DNA of 64,000 nucleotides from Vibrio parahaemolyticus. GTDB taxonomy: Bacteria; Pseudomonadota; Gammaproteobacteria; Enterobacterales; Vibrionaceae. The notes under the pieces are model-generated. The model did no database searches and was not told the origin of the DNA. It saw nothing but the letters and a program-made list of their open reading frames with translations. The DNA lies in assembly GCF_900460535.1 (NCBI RefSeq), contig NZ_UHIL01000002.1:1736001-1800000 (forward strand). The letters are read 5' to 3'. Of the stretch, positions 53,805 through 62,449 are shown piece by piece. How positions within the stretch are numbered: the first letter of the stretch is position 1; each line of letters starts with the position of its first letter. Both the position numbers and the translations under genes were made by a program.

Positions 53805-53915
53805 GCTCCACCATACAAGTTTCAGAACACACACTTTGTGGAGCAATTGTCATGGGACAGGGGGCACAGCAGTTCGTGTGTTCAATGATGCCGGAGTCCA
53901 GTGTTGGCATCATTG
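53805..53915 (+). promoter_or_regulatory. Structured 5' leader of DUF11 protein 2
   Basis: Two perfect hairpins occur: GCTCCAC (53805-53811) / GTGGAGC (53838-53844), and CAATGATGCC (53883-53892) / GGCATCATTG (53906-53915) with a 13-nt loop. The segment between is G-rich (GGGACAGGGGGCA). I do not recognise a known riboswitch; c-di-GMP-I hallmarks are missing. Confidence 0.45.
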
Positions 53916-53966
53916 GATACTTACATCGCCCTTTTATCAACTTTCAATGAGAAAAGAAGGTAGATG

Positions 53967-56591
53967 ATGGAACATTTAATATACAACCGACATAAAGGGA
54001 TACTCAGCGCTATGTTGATAAGTGCTGCCGCCTTTTATGGGTTAACCACCGCTTCACCTGCGAATGCATTAACCGAGCAACCTATTTATCCAGATCCCGC
54101 TAATTCAGCAAACAGCTGTATGGCGGACGCGTACTTCGATACTGGCGGTTCTGGTATGAAAGGTACGTTAGGTGAAGCTCTAAACTGTACCGCGAACGAC
54201 GTTGAGATTACGCAGGTCATTCCTAAAGAGATAATCCTTCCAGATGGCAGCAGCTCTGGGAATTTGACCTGTACCTTGGGGGAAACCTTTAAATTAAAAG
54301 CAGATATTCGTGTGCGTGCTAATGCAGCAGAGCGCTGGGATACCACCTTTTATGTACCTCGAAAAGAGAACGTCGATCCAGACGTAATTTATCAAGATGG
54401 GGACGCATGTAGTGTCCTATTGCCAGTACCAGTTGGTGCTGGTGGGTTTGACCCTGATTTTCTTGTCGCCCAGCAGCTTGATGGAGACGCCTGTGGTGAT
54501 ATTAAAAAATCTGAGCTAACCGCTGACGAATACACTCTTGAAGATGCTGTATTCGAAATTATCTGTGAGGATGACGGCTTAGATGGACAAGCTGACTTCA
54601 ACTACTGTGCCGCGTGGGACAACATCGAACGCGGCAACTGTTCTGAAGACAGCGCTTATCCTGGCCAAGTTCCAAACAACAAATCGAAATGTAAATGTGA
54701 CAACTTCAACATTCCGGTATTCATTAAACCGAATCCACCAACTGTGTTGAAATCCGTCGAGCCAGCTAGCAGCAACGAGCCAGCAGGTACGTTCAAATAT
54801 ACTTTGACGATTACTAAAGCTGCAGGTTCAGCAGTTCAAATCACTAGCCTTTCCGATATCTATCGTTCAAGCACAGACGGTTCGATCTTTGAACAGTTCG
54901 ATTTAACTGGCGGTGCAGACAACCAAGGTACGCTTAATCTGCTAGACACTGCGGGTAACCCGAATACTTGTAAGTCACTCAGTTATCCAATCATACTAAC
55001 TGATACAACTCCAAGTACTTCTTGTAGTTTCTACGTTCAGATCAATGATGAAGATCTCCCAGATGATCCAGCCCCAACCACAGCAAACGCTGCGGGACAA
55101 CCTGAGGAGCTTTATCAAAACTTCATTCGCTTTAGCGCTACCGATAATGAAGGTCGTGGCACTGTAATTGGCGATGATACCTGTGACCCTACCGATGGTG
55201 ATGCGACAAACGATGATGGTAACTGTTCGAATGTCGTTACAGTTAAAATGATCAACGTCGACCCAGCCGTAGATATCACTAAAACCCCTATCAGCGGCCC
55301 AGGTTTACGTAATGTAGCTGGCGCTTGGTATATTGATGATGAAGGACTTATCACCTATGAAGTTACTGTGACCAATCTAAGTACAGTTGACTCGGCATGG
55401 GTAATCCAACTTGTCGATGATAACGGTACACCAGGAAACTTGGCCGACGATATTAATCTGTTAGCTGACAGCACGGGTTCTCCAGCCTGTAACACGGCTC
55501 CAGATAATCCTAACAGCGATACACCGTTAGCGAAAATGACTGGTTCCTTCACTTGTCGATATACTGTCGATGTCACTGTTGCGGATGGTAGTACCTACAC
55601 CAATACCGTAAACGTCATTATCAACGACAATGAGGCTCGTGCAGCGAACGATATGGCGGTAGTCAGTGTGACTCGTGCCGAACCAATGATTACGCTTGTC
55701 AAAGATGTTGCCGTGTCTGTAGACGCAAACGTTCCAACACCAGCTATCGATTCAGCTTCGTTCATGCAATCTATCAACGTGGATGAACCGGGAGATGAGG
55801 TCGTTTACCGATTTACGATGACCAATGCTAATGCGGTAACCAAAGAAGACTTGACCGTGATTTCGTTGACGGATGACGTGCTATTTAGCAGCGTGAGAGC
55901 AAGTGCTTCTTCAACTCAACGAAGCGATGAGTGTTCGTTCCCTCAAGTGATTGAATATGGCACACCTTACATGTGTACCTTAGTCGCTGATGTAACTGGT
56001 AATGGTTCAAACGATCCAAATACAGATTACGACGACACATTCTTGCTAAATACTGCATTCGTCACAGCTAAACGCGATCCAAATGATGCAAGTGAACCTG
56101 AGACCAAATCGAACGAAGATACTGCTCAAGTGAACTTTGATAATGTGCTTCCGCAATTTGAAGCTAACTTCGGTTTCCATGCCAACGTATTTGTCAAAGT
56201 AACCAACAGCAGTACTTTTGAAGACATTACTTTGAACAAAATGTCGATTCGCGGTGTGAGTATTCCTGACGCAACCACCCCTGGTGATGTTGATGTAGGT
56301 ACTCTATTCAGAATCTTCGATGACTCTGGTACGAGCATTGAAGGTGTGCTTGACTCTGCATTCCAACAATTGCTTGATGGTTACTGTAATGTTGGACAAA
56401 CGATTCCTGCTGGCGAGACCTATGCTTGTTTCGTTCGTGTTCAACTCTTCAATGCACTTGGTATTTTCGATACCTTCAGCGCCTCTGGTGCAGATGATGG
56501 CATTGTTATAGAAGTGCTGGATGATGACGGTAGTATTCGAGCTGCAGAAGTGGAAGTTACGGTTCAAACTCAAGATGTGATTCAACCTTAA
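53967..56591 (+). CDS. Secreted acidic DUF11-repeat protein (module 2)
   Basis: This 874-residue exported protein has a signal peptide (GILSAMLISAAAFYGLTTASPANA), an acidic Cys-rich N-terminal part (about 30-255), and then a series of DUF11-like beta domains (starting about 258 with PPTVLKSVEPASSNEPAGTF, about 430 with VDITKTPISGPGLR, and about 570 with PMITLVKDVAVSVD). The C-terminus is VEVTVQTQDVIQP, with no sorting signal. It is much longer than the module 1 protein but has the same plan and the same position opposite a metalloprotease. ATG 53967 is six bases after GAAGG; ATG 53964 is also possible. Many Asp-rich loops suggest Ca2+ binding. Function unknown. Confidence 0.75.
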   Translation: MEHLIYNRHKGILSAMLISAAAFYGLTTASPANALTEQPIYPDPANSANSCMADAYFDTGGSGMKGTLGEALNCTANDVEITQVIPKEIILPDGSSSGNLTCTLGETFKLKADIRVRANAAERWDTTFYVPRKENVDPDVIYQDGDACSVLLPVPVGAGGFDPDFLVAQQLDGDACGDIKKSELTADEYTLEDAVFEIICEDDGLDGQADFNYCAAWDNIERGNCSEDSAYPGQVPNNKSKCKCDNFNIPVFIKPNPPTVLKSVEPASSNEPAGTFKYTLTITKAAGSAVQITSLSDIYRSSTDGSIFEQFDLTGGADNQGTLNLLDTAGNPNTCKSLSYPIILTDTTPSTSCSFYVQINDEDLPDDPAPTTANAAGQPEELYQNFIRFSATDNEGRGTVIGDDTCDPTDGDATNDDGNCSNVVTVKMINVDPAVDITKTPISGPGLRNVAGAWYIDDEGLITYEVTVTNLSTVDSAWVIQLVDDNGTPGNLADDINLLADSTGSPACNTAPDNPNSDTPLAKMTGSFTCRYTVDVTVADGSTYTNTVNVIINDNEARAANDMAVVSVTRAEPMITLVKDVAVSVDANVPTPAIDSASFMQSINVDEPGDEVVYRFTMTNANAVTKEDLTVISLTDDVLFSSVRASASSTQRSDECSFPQVIEYGTPYMCTLVADVTGNGSNDPNTDYDDTFLLNTAFVTAKRDPNDASEPETKSNEDTAQVNFDNVLPQFEANFGFHANVFVKVTNSSTFEDITLNKMSIRGVSIPDATTPGDVDVGTLFRIFDDSGTSIEGVLDSAFQQLLDGYCNVGQTIPAGETYACFVRVQLFNALGIFDTFSASGADDGIVIEVLDDDGSIRAAEVEVTVQTQDVIQP

Positions 56592-56644
56592 TGTTTGAAT
56601 GCACTAAAAATCAGTAAGGCCAAGGCCTACCTTACCTTAAAATA

Positions 56645-56677
56645 AATGCCAGTCAGAACTTCTGACTGGCATTTTTG
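56645..56677. terminator. Bidirectional terminator of module 2
   Basis: AAATGCCAGTCAGAA / TTCTGACTGGCATTT stem with T tract, between the converging DUF11 and protease genes. Confidence 0.88.
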
Positions 56678-56706
56678 TTTTTCTAGAGCAACTTGTCTAA
56701 GTCAAC

Positions 56707-59403
56707 TTACTTGTTTCGACCTTTGCCTTTGCTCCCCGTAGAAGTACTCGTATCAGAACTACCAAAACCAATATTCACCGATGCAGAAGCCGTATTCACG
56801 CCATCACTGATGGTGTAACTAAAACTATCGCTACCTTTAAAGCTTTTCGCTGGAGAATAAAGCAATTGACCATTTGATGTAATTTGAACGGTTCCTTTCG
56901 CGCCTTGAGTCACTGAGATAACCTTCAACGTATCTCCTTCGGGATCACTGTCATTCTTGAGTACATCGATAGTCACTGGCTCTTTCGATGTCAACGTCAC
57001 AGAATCGTTTTGAGCGGCAGGAGCGTTATTTTCCGTGACTGGAGCGACAATACTCACACTCACTACTTGGCTAGCATTCAAGCTTGCATCAGCAGAATGT
57101 TTCGCATTGATAACAATGTTATAAGTACCGTCAGTAACTTCAGTGCTCGATGTTACTGTCATTGTAATAGATTGGGTTTCACCAGGAATCAAAGTCATAG
57201 CACCACTATTCGCACTCCAGCCATTTGGAACATTTGCCACTAGCGTGAAAGTAGTCGCGTCACATGTTGCGCTATCTTGGTTGGTAACCGTCGCTGTGTA
57301 ACTTACTGTACTACCCGGTTCAAAATCCCCATTTTGGTTAGTAGACATGATGAGAAATGGCGTCGATAGCTGACAAGCTTCAACCGCAGTTTCAACCACA
57401 TAATTTGCTGTAGCACTCGCGTCGTAGTCAGTACCAGTAACATTTGTCACGTTGAATGTAATGCCGTAGGTCCCGTCTATCGCAGCTTGATCCGAAGTCA
57501 CATCAACCGTCACTGTATCACTCGCACCAGGAGCCAAATTTAACTGAGATGGCGTTGTCACCCACCCACTTGGAGCATTTGCTTCAATAGCGAAATTCGA
57601 TGTTGCGCATCCATCACCATCATTGTTAGTTACCGTAACCGAATACCCCACGGTGCTACCAGACTCTACACCTGAAACTTGATTGGAAACAACAGCAACA
57701 CTCGGCATGCTTGGCACACACATAGGCTCAGCGAAGCTAACGTGGACACTTGCGCCTGTGCTATCAGCCCATTCGGTCGTAATGGTAATACCGGCTTCTG
57801 TATCCTCATACGTATTGCCCGCTATCAAGGCAGCATCAATCAGGTCTGAGTTCACACTGTTAGGCGTCATATCAAGCAGTTGGACACTACTCAAATCATC
57901 TCCAGTTACAGCGTGGAAAACGACGCCATCCGTTATTGTAGTTTGCCCTTCAAGAAAACTATCGAAACCGATAGGTTGACGGTACTCAATGTAATACCAC
58001 AATGGTTGTCCAGATGCCGCATCAGTCCCACGTTTAATCCTTAGACCTTTAGCTGCACCTGCTGGCGCCGTTTCATAGGGTTCCAAAGAATATGTGCCGC
58101 TATTGGTAACCGTAACGACCTCTTGCTCGGATGGTTTAATCCAACCTAACTGTTCTTTGTTAAAAGCATTAAAATGACCATTAGATGTTCCCATAATGTC
58201 CAACGTGTCACCGTACGAATAGTTGTAACACGTACCACCGACTGTATTTGTACCGCACTCTAATGCTTGAGCGTGATGAAGGCCAAAGTTATGACCTAAT
58301 TCGTGCCCAATCGTGTTCAGCCTAAATGCGCCATTAATCCAAGCTCTTGACGGGTTGCCACCAACGGTACCCATTCCAGACCAACCGCAGTTCTCTACTT
58401 TGGGATAGATATAGACTTTGCGTGAATAGCTAGACGTATCAATGCCATCCGCTTCAGCGGCCGCCGTAATGTAACTTTCAAAGCCTTTGTAATCACAACT
58501 GCTATTAATCGGCAACGTGTAGTAACCGTGTACATCACCACTCAACCACGTCTGACCAAAGGAGTTCTCTTTGTAGAAGTCGTTAACCTTTCCAAAAACC
58601 ATGTCTTGAACTTCATCAATGGTCCACGGTTGCTGCGGATTATCTTGAAAGTTAACCAGAAGCACCAACGTGCGCTGTTCGCCAAAAGTGTTTGATAACG
58701 CAGCAGAACTCGTCGTAGTCGATGCTGTAACCGTCCCCGAGCTATCTTGCGCTAACACAGACAGTCCATCCGCTTCGTCAGCTACGACTAAAGCGTCCAA
58801 TTTATCTGCTAAGTCTTTGAACTTCCAACCACGCGCACGTACTTTTGCACCCGACTGAATCGCGTTGATTGGTGATTGTGAAGAACCGTGCACCTCAATA
58901 AGTCCCTCAGAGGTGTTTAGTACGTGTCGAAGACGGCTCTTGCTGTGATCTTCATAATCTTCGTAGAAGACTTCCAGTTCGCCTTCTAGCGTTTGCTCCT
59001 GCTCTAGCAAAGCTTGTACTTTTCCAGGCATACCTTTGCGAGCTTTTGCAGTCAGAGTAACCTGCGCTACCGCGCTAGGATCTGACTGAAACAGCTCGGA
59101 AAGCAATGCTTGACGACCATGAGCAAGAGAAATCATTTGCTCTAAATAGTGATGTTTGTTTTTCGCCGATGCACCGCGATAATCAGCCATCGCTTGCTTT
59201 AATGCGCTGGTATTATCTTGAGCCTGTTGGCGTTTTCCCTTAGCAGTAGGTGAAACCAGTTTTTCTTGTTGAATCACATGTCCATGTGGGATGTCTTGCG
59301 ACTGCGCCGTCGCGTTGAATGTCAGAGATAAGAGGCCGATAAGAGCCGTTGTTGATAGTTTAAATGTATTGGAAGTAACAATATTAAAATGGGTATTAAA
59401 CAT
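56707..59403 (-). CDS. Secreted metzincin-type metalloprotease 2 (gametolysin/M11-like)
   Basis: This 898-residue protease has a signal peptide (LSTTALIGLLSLTFNATAQS) and a propeptide-like region to about residue 235. The catalytic domain has HELGHNFGLHH at residues 367-377 and the Met-turn LDIMG. Two NEW3/CARDB-like domains (each with a VGYSVTVTNNDG or VSYTATVTNQDS segment), one cadherin-like domain (VTIDVLKNDSDPEGDTLKV...) and a Ser/Gly linker ending GSKGKGRNK follow. The catalytic domain is clearly paralogous to protease 1 (for example TLVLLVNFQDNP vs TLVMLLNFKENP, and NDFYKENSFGQTWLSG vs NDFYQENSYGKTWLSG). The longer N-terminus suggests zymogen activation. Substrates are unknown; M11-like enzymes act on extracellular matrix proteins. 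Confidence 0.87.
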   Translation of the reverse strand: MFNTHFNIVTSNTFKLSTTALIGLLSLTFNATAQSQDIPHGHVIQQEKLVSPTAKGKRQQAQDNTSALKQAMADYRGASAKNKHHYLEQMISLAHGRQALLSELFQSDPSAVAQVTLTAKARKGMPGKVQALLEQEQTLEGELEVFYEDYEDHSKSRLRHVLNTSEGLIEVHGSSQSPINAIQSGAKVRARGWKFKDLADKLDALVVADEADGLSVLAQDSSGTVTASTTTSSAALSNTFGEQRTLVLLVNFQDNPQQPWTIDEVQDMVFGKVNDFYKENSFGQTWLSGDVHGYYTLPINSSCDYKGFESYITAAAEADGIDTSSYSRKVYIYPKVENCGWSGMGTVGGNPSRAWINGAFRLNTIGHELGHNFGLHHAQALECGTNTVGGTCYNYSYGDTLDIMGTSNGHFNAFNKEQLGWIKPSEQEVVTVTNSGTYSLEPYETAPAGAAKGLRIKRGTDAASGQPLWYYIEYRQPIGFDSFLEGQTTITDGVVFHAVTGDDLSSVQLLDMTPNSVNSDLIDAALIAGNTYEDTEAGITITTEWADSTGASVHVSFAEPMCVPSMPSVAVVSNQVSGVESGSTVGYSVTVTNNDGDGCATSNFAIEANAPSGWVTTPSQLNLAPGASDTVTVDVTSDQAAIDGTYGITFNVTNVTGTDYDASATANYVVETAVEACQLSTPFLIMSTNQNGDFEPGSTVSYTATVTNQDSATCDATTFTLVANVPNGWSANSGAMTLIPGETQSITMTVTSSTEVTDGTYNIVINAKHSADASLNASQVVSVSIVAPVTENNAPAAQNDSVTLTSKEPVTIDVLKNDSDPEGDTLKVISVTQGAKGTVQITSNGQLLYSPAKSFKGSDSFSYTISDGVNTASASVNIGFGSSDTSTSTGSKGKGRNK

Positions 59404-60186
59404 ACTTAATTTCTTATGTATTTTTATCTTTGGTTCTTAATTTTTGCGCAGCAGAAGTCCGCAATCATGTCGATCGCTTGACGATTAGGAAGCGCAAATA
59501 ACTAGCCTAAACGTATGAATTTCCATTCATTTCGAAAAGCTATAAACGTTAAAGGTAAGCAATAGATGCTAGAATTAGAACCCCAAAGACATCTAATAGT
59601 TAGTCAATAAGATGCCGTGCCTTTTAACAAAAATTAAAAAGCAAAACTCTAAAATAGTCATTTATTATTTAGGTTAAACTTGCATTAGTAACACAAGACA
59701 AATTATTTATTTGTATGCAATAAATTTACCCCTCTTTCCTATTTTTTAAGCTCTGGTTGGTTTTTGAAGGTAAAATCCTACAAACACAGTGATTAAATTT
59801 CAACCAAAAACAATTAATTTTTATCGCAAGATCAAACATTCTTATTTAAAGCATGAATATATAAGAAGATTTAAATTACAAGTAAAATGCCAATCTCAAT
59901 ATGAATTCAGCTTAATATAACTTTGCCATTTTAATATATGCTCAAAGTTACCCCATGAAAAATAAGAAATTTATCTTAAATAACCAAAAATTAACACAAA
60001 CAAAACAATTATTAAGCATCGATGATTTAAGAAGATCTATGTGTGTGGTTTCAATTCACCAGAGCAACTATAAATATCGACACCTAATATCAATATATAA
60101 AGACAAGCTCTAAATTAATAAACTGGTTAATTTAGATAAAATAAAGGCAACTAACATTAGTTGCCTTTTATTCAATATGAAAAATA
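59404..60186. other. AT-rich gene-free region upstream of protease 2
   Basis: About 780 bases, visibly very AT-rich, with no gene or RNA that I can support apart from the terminator at 60143. It mirrors the AT-rich region upstream of protease 1. Confidence 0.55.
60143..60169 (-). terminator. Terminator of the DsbA-like lipoprotein gene
   Basis: AAAGGCAACTAA / TTAGTTGCCTTT stem just past the stop codon, with a T-rich exit on the reverse strand. Confidence 0.78.
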
Positions 60187-60975
60187 TTATTTTGCTTTAT
60201 CACTATTCGATAACTGCTCTAATAGAGATTCAAACACTGCATACCGCTGCGCGCCCACTACTATCTGTGGTTCTATAAGTTGATCGTTTTCGACGCGACC
60301 AATTAAGAAACTTGGCGTACCACGAATGCCCAAGGATTTTCCTAACGTCAAATCTTGTTCAACTTTGTTAGCAATTGATTTATCTTTCATGCACTTATTG
60401 AACTCTTCCAAGTTCAAAGATAAATCTGTGGCTGCTTTTTGATAGAGCTCCTCTCCTAAGTCTTTGACATTGCTAAACAGCATATCTCGCATTGGCCAGT
60501 AGGAATTTTGGTGAAGACTACACGTAGCTGCGATCGCAGCCCCCATGGCTTTCGCGTGAAAACTCAACGGGAAATCGCGTGCAATATATTGCACTTTACC
60601 AGTATCAATATAATTTTCTTTTATCTGTTTAAAAGCACTGTCTGTAAATCGTTTACAATAAGGACATTGAAAATCAGAAAATTCAATAATAGCAATTTTT
60701 GCGTCTTTACTGCCAAGAAGTGGCAGTGTGCCATCTTCGGTAAAGTTAGGTTGATTTGGCAAAGTCGGTGGCTCTTTTTTGGGTGGGTTAAATGCCAAAT
60801 CTTTCATTTCTTTCACTTCATTTTCTATTTTTCCTACTTCTTTTGTTAGTTGACTGATCTCTTGTTTTAATGACTCAATTTCTGACTTTAGCTTATCGTT
60901 ATCATCCGACTGACAACCCGTTAAAAACTGCAGTAATACTAACGGTATGACGATTCTTACTGTTTGTATAAACAT
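60187..60975 (-). CDS. DsbA-like thiol-disulfide lipoprotein
   Basis: This 262-residue protein has a lipobox LTGC at residues 18-21 (lipidated Cys21, followed by Gln, so outer-membrane destined), a coiled-coil stalk at about 25-60, a Pro-rich hinge (PPKKEPPTLP) and a DsbA-type domain. The redox motif is CPYC at 104-107 (in SDFQCPYCKRF) and the cis-Pro is in GTPSFLIG. It resembles the BdbD/thioredoxin_4 group. The coding sequence is AT-rich like the surrounding DNA. It may oxidise disulfides in secreted proteins such as the Cys-rich DUF11 proteins nearby (inference). A DsbB partner is not seen. Confidence 0.86.
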   Translation of the reverse strand: MFIQTVRIVIPLVLLQFLTGCQSDDNDKLKSEIESLKQEISQLTKEVGKIENEVKEMKDLAFNPPKKEPPTLPNQPNFTEDGTLPLLGSKDAKIAIIEFSDFQCPYCKRFTDSAFKQIKENYIDTGKVQYIARDFPLSFHAKAMGAAIAATCSLHQNSYWPMRDMLFSNVKDLGEELYQKAATDLSLNLEEFNKCMKDKSIANKVEQDLTLGKSLGIRGTPSFLIGRVENDQLIEPQIVVGAQRYAVFESLLEQLSNSDKAK

Positions 60976-61418
60976 CTCACGCCCTCACTATGAAATAGTA
61001 CGAATATAAATTCGCACTTTACTTATCCCTATTAAAAGATTTGCTGAGATGTCATTGACAGAATATGCCTGTTAAGTGATTAGAGAAAATTTAAACTATC
61101 AGTAATAACAACAAGCTACAGATTTCCATCTAATCTGAGTATTAATAAATGCCGAATAGCTATTAACACTGACGATAAGACAGCAATTTCTTTCAAGTTG
61201 GTAAAAAGTATTGTAAAGGAGTCGATATAAGTCAATTCGGTTAATAATATGGTTATAAGAAATAGTCATATTATGCTTATATAAAATGACGATCGGCTAA
61301 CGACATGTATTTAAAACAATTAATTTATTGCTTGGTAATATTTCGATTTATTTGAACGACTTTTATGTCTATGCAATATCAACCTCTACACTTAGTCTAA
61401 GTATGTTGGAGGAAAACC
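60976..61418. other. Intergenic region DsbA-like / CHAD
   Basis: A gene-free, AT-rich stretch of 443 bases between divergent genes. A TATAAGAAATAGTCATATTATGCTTATA near-inverted segment lies around 61253-61281; otherwise nothing specific is seen. Confidence 0.45.
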
Positions 61419-62351
61419 ATGAGCGCCCCACCAAAATCTTCAAGTCGATTGCCACTGCATCTCGATTCCGAACTCTGCTTTGTATTGCCTGATTTTCTTG
61501 CGAGAGAGTTTGAGTATGCTCGTTCGTTAGAGCAAGGGATCATGGATAACCTTCACCCTGAATTTACACATCAATATCGCGTCACGTTACGACGCATGCG
61601 CTCTTTATGCATTTTACTCAGCGAAGTGATTCCCTGTTTTGAGTTAGCCATCCTCAAGCCTCATTTAAAGACATTAATGAAACAAACGAACTTATTGCGA
61701 GACCTAGATGTGTTCACTTTAGACACCAATCAGTATCTTGCGATGTTGCCAGAACAGCATTCATCATTAACGCGCATTTTCGCGGATATTGATGCCATGA
61801 AGAATGCTGAACAAGTGCGCGTAGCAAGTTGGTTGGCATCACTTGCTTACCAAGCGCATTGCGCTATGGTTCGAAACAGCCTTGAGCGAACTAAACAATA
61901 CGACTTGCTAAAAAACGACATTGAATTAGTGACGTTCGCAAATCAAAAGATTGCCGACCAGTTTAGAAAAGTAAATAACTCACAAAGAAAAATCTCGCCA
62001 GCGAGTAAAGACGATGTCATTCACGCATTACGCATTAAATGCAAAGCACTGCGCTACTTGCTGGAGTGCTTCTCTGCTCTCTATCCCGCGCAACAACACA
62101 AAGAAAATGTGAAGCAACTTAAGCTGCTTCAAGACAAGCTCGGCGACTTCAATGACACTTCGACTCAAATTGCGTTTTTCACCCAGCTCCGCAAAGACAA
62201 ACGCTACAACAAACAAGATCGCCAAGTACTCAAATCTCTGATTAAGGAAATAAAACAGGCTCATGAGCAATCTCGGCAATCTACCTTACTTCGTCTAAAA
62301 AGTTTTGATTCATTTATCAATGACGCTTCTACGTTAGAGATTTACCGTTAA
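61419..62351 (+). CDS. CHAD domain protein
   Basis: This 310-residue protein is an alpha-helical CHAD domain with conserved histidines and basic residues: MDNLHPEFTHQYRVTLRRMRSL at the N-terminal repeat, LLRDLDVFTL, and ALRIKCKALRYLLECF in the second repeat with KLLQDKLGDFNDTSTQ. CHAD domains bind polyphosphate and often associate with polyphosphate granules. No CYTH domain is fused. TTGGAGGAAAA precedes the start. It is 98 nt upstream of the lipase gene. Confidence 0.87.
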   Translation: MSAPPKSSSRLPLHLDSELCFVLPDFLAREFEYARSLEQGIMDNLHPEFTHQYRVTLRRMRSLCILLSEVIPCFELAILKPHLKTLMKQTNLLRDLDVFTLDTNQYLAMLPEQHSSLTRIFADIDAMKNAEQVRVASWLASLAYQAHCAMVRNSLERTKQYDLLKNDIELVTFANQKIADQFRKVNNSQRKISPASKDDVIHALRIKCKALRYLLECFSALYPAQQHKENVKQLKLLQDKLGDFNDTSTQIAFFTQLRKDKRYNKQDRQVLKSLIKEIKQAHEQSRQSTLLRLKSFDSFINDASTLEIYR

Positions 62352-62449
62352 CCAAGAGGAGTGAACCGGTAACACATTCTGCTGATGTTCACGTGTTCTT
62401 CACACTCGCTCACTAGAGTATAAGGTTGGACAGTTTTAAGTAAGACAAC

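Larger units (their letters stand above)
53287..53966. other. Region between the tRNA operon and DUF11 protein 2
   Basis: A gene-free stretch of 680 bases. It holds the tRNA promoter (53348-53375), three ACAAAGTGT-type elements (about 53570, 53703 and, inverted, 53831) and the structured leader of DUF11 protein 2. Confidence 0.55.

Noticed and set aside
48593..53915. c-di-GMP riboswitch upstream of the DUF11 genes
   Set aside because: The hairpins suggested a riboswitch, but the GEMM hallmark (GCAAA-type tetraloop receptor and the conserved P1/P2 core) is missing in both leaders.
48262..60186. tRNA-associated integrative island with integrase and att repeats
   Set aside because: AT-rich DNA adjoins the tRNA genes, but no integrase, no tRNA 3'-end direct repeat and no phage gene was found in the window.
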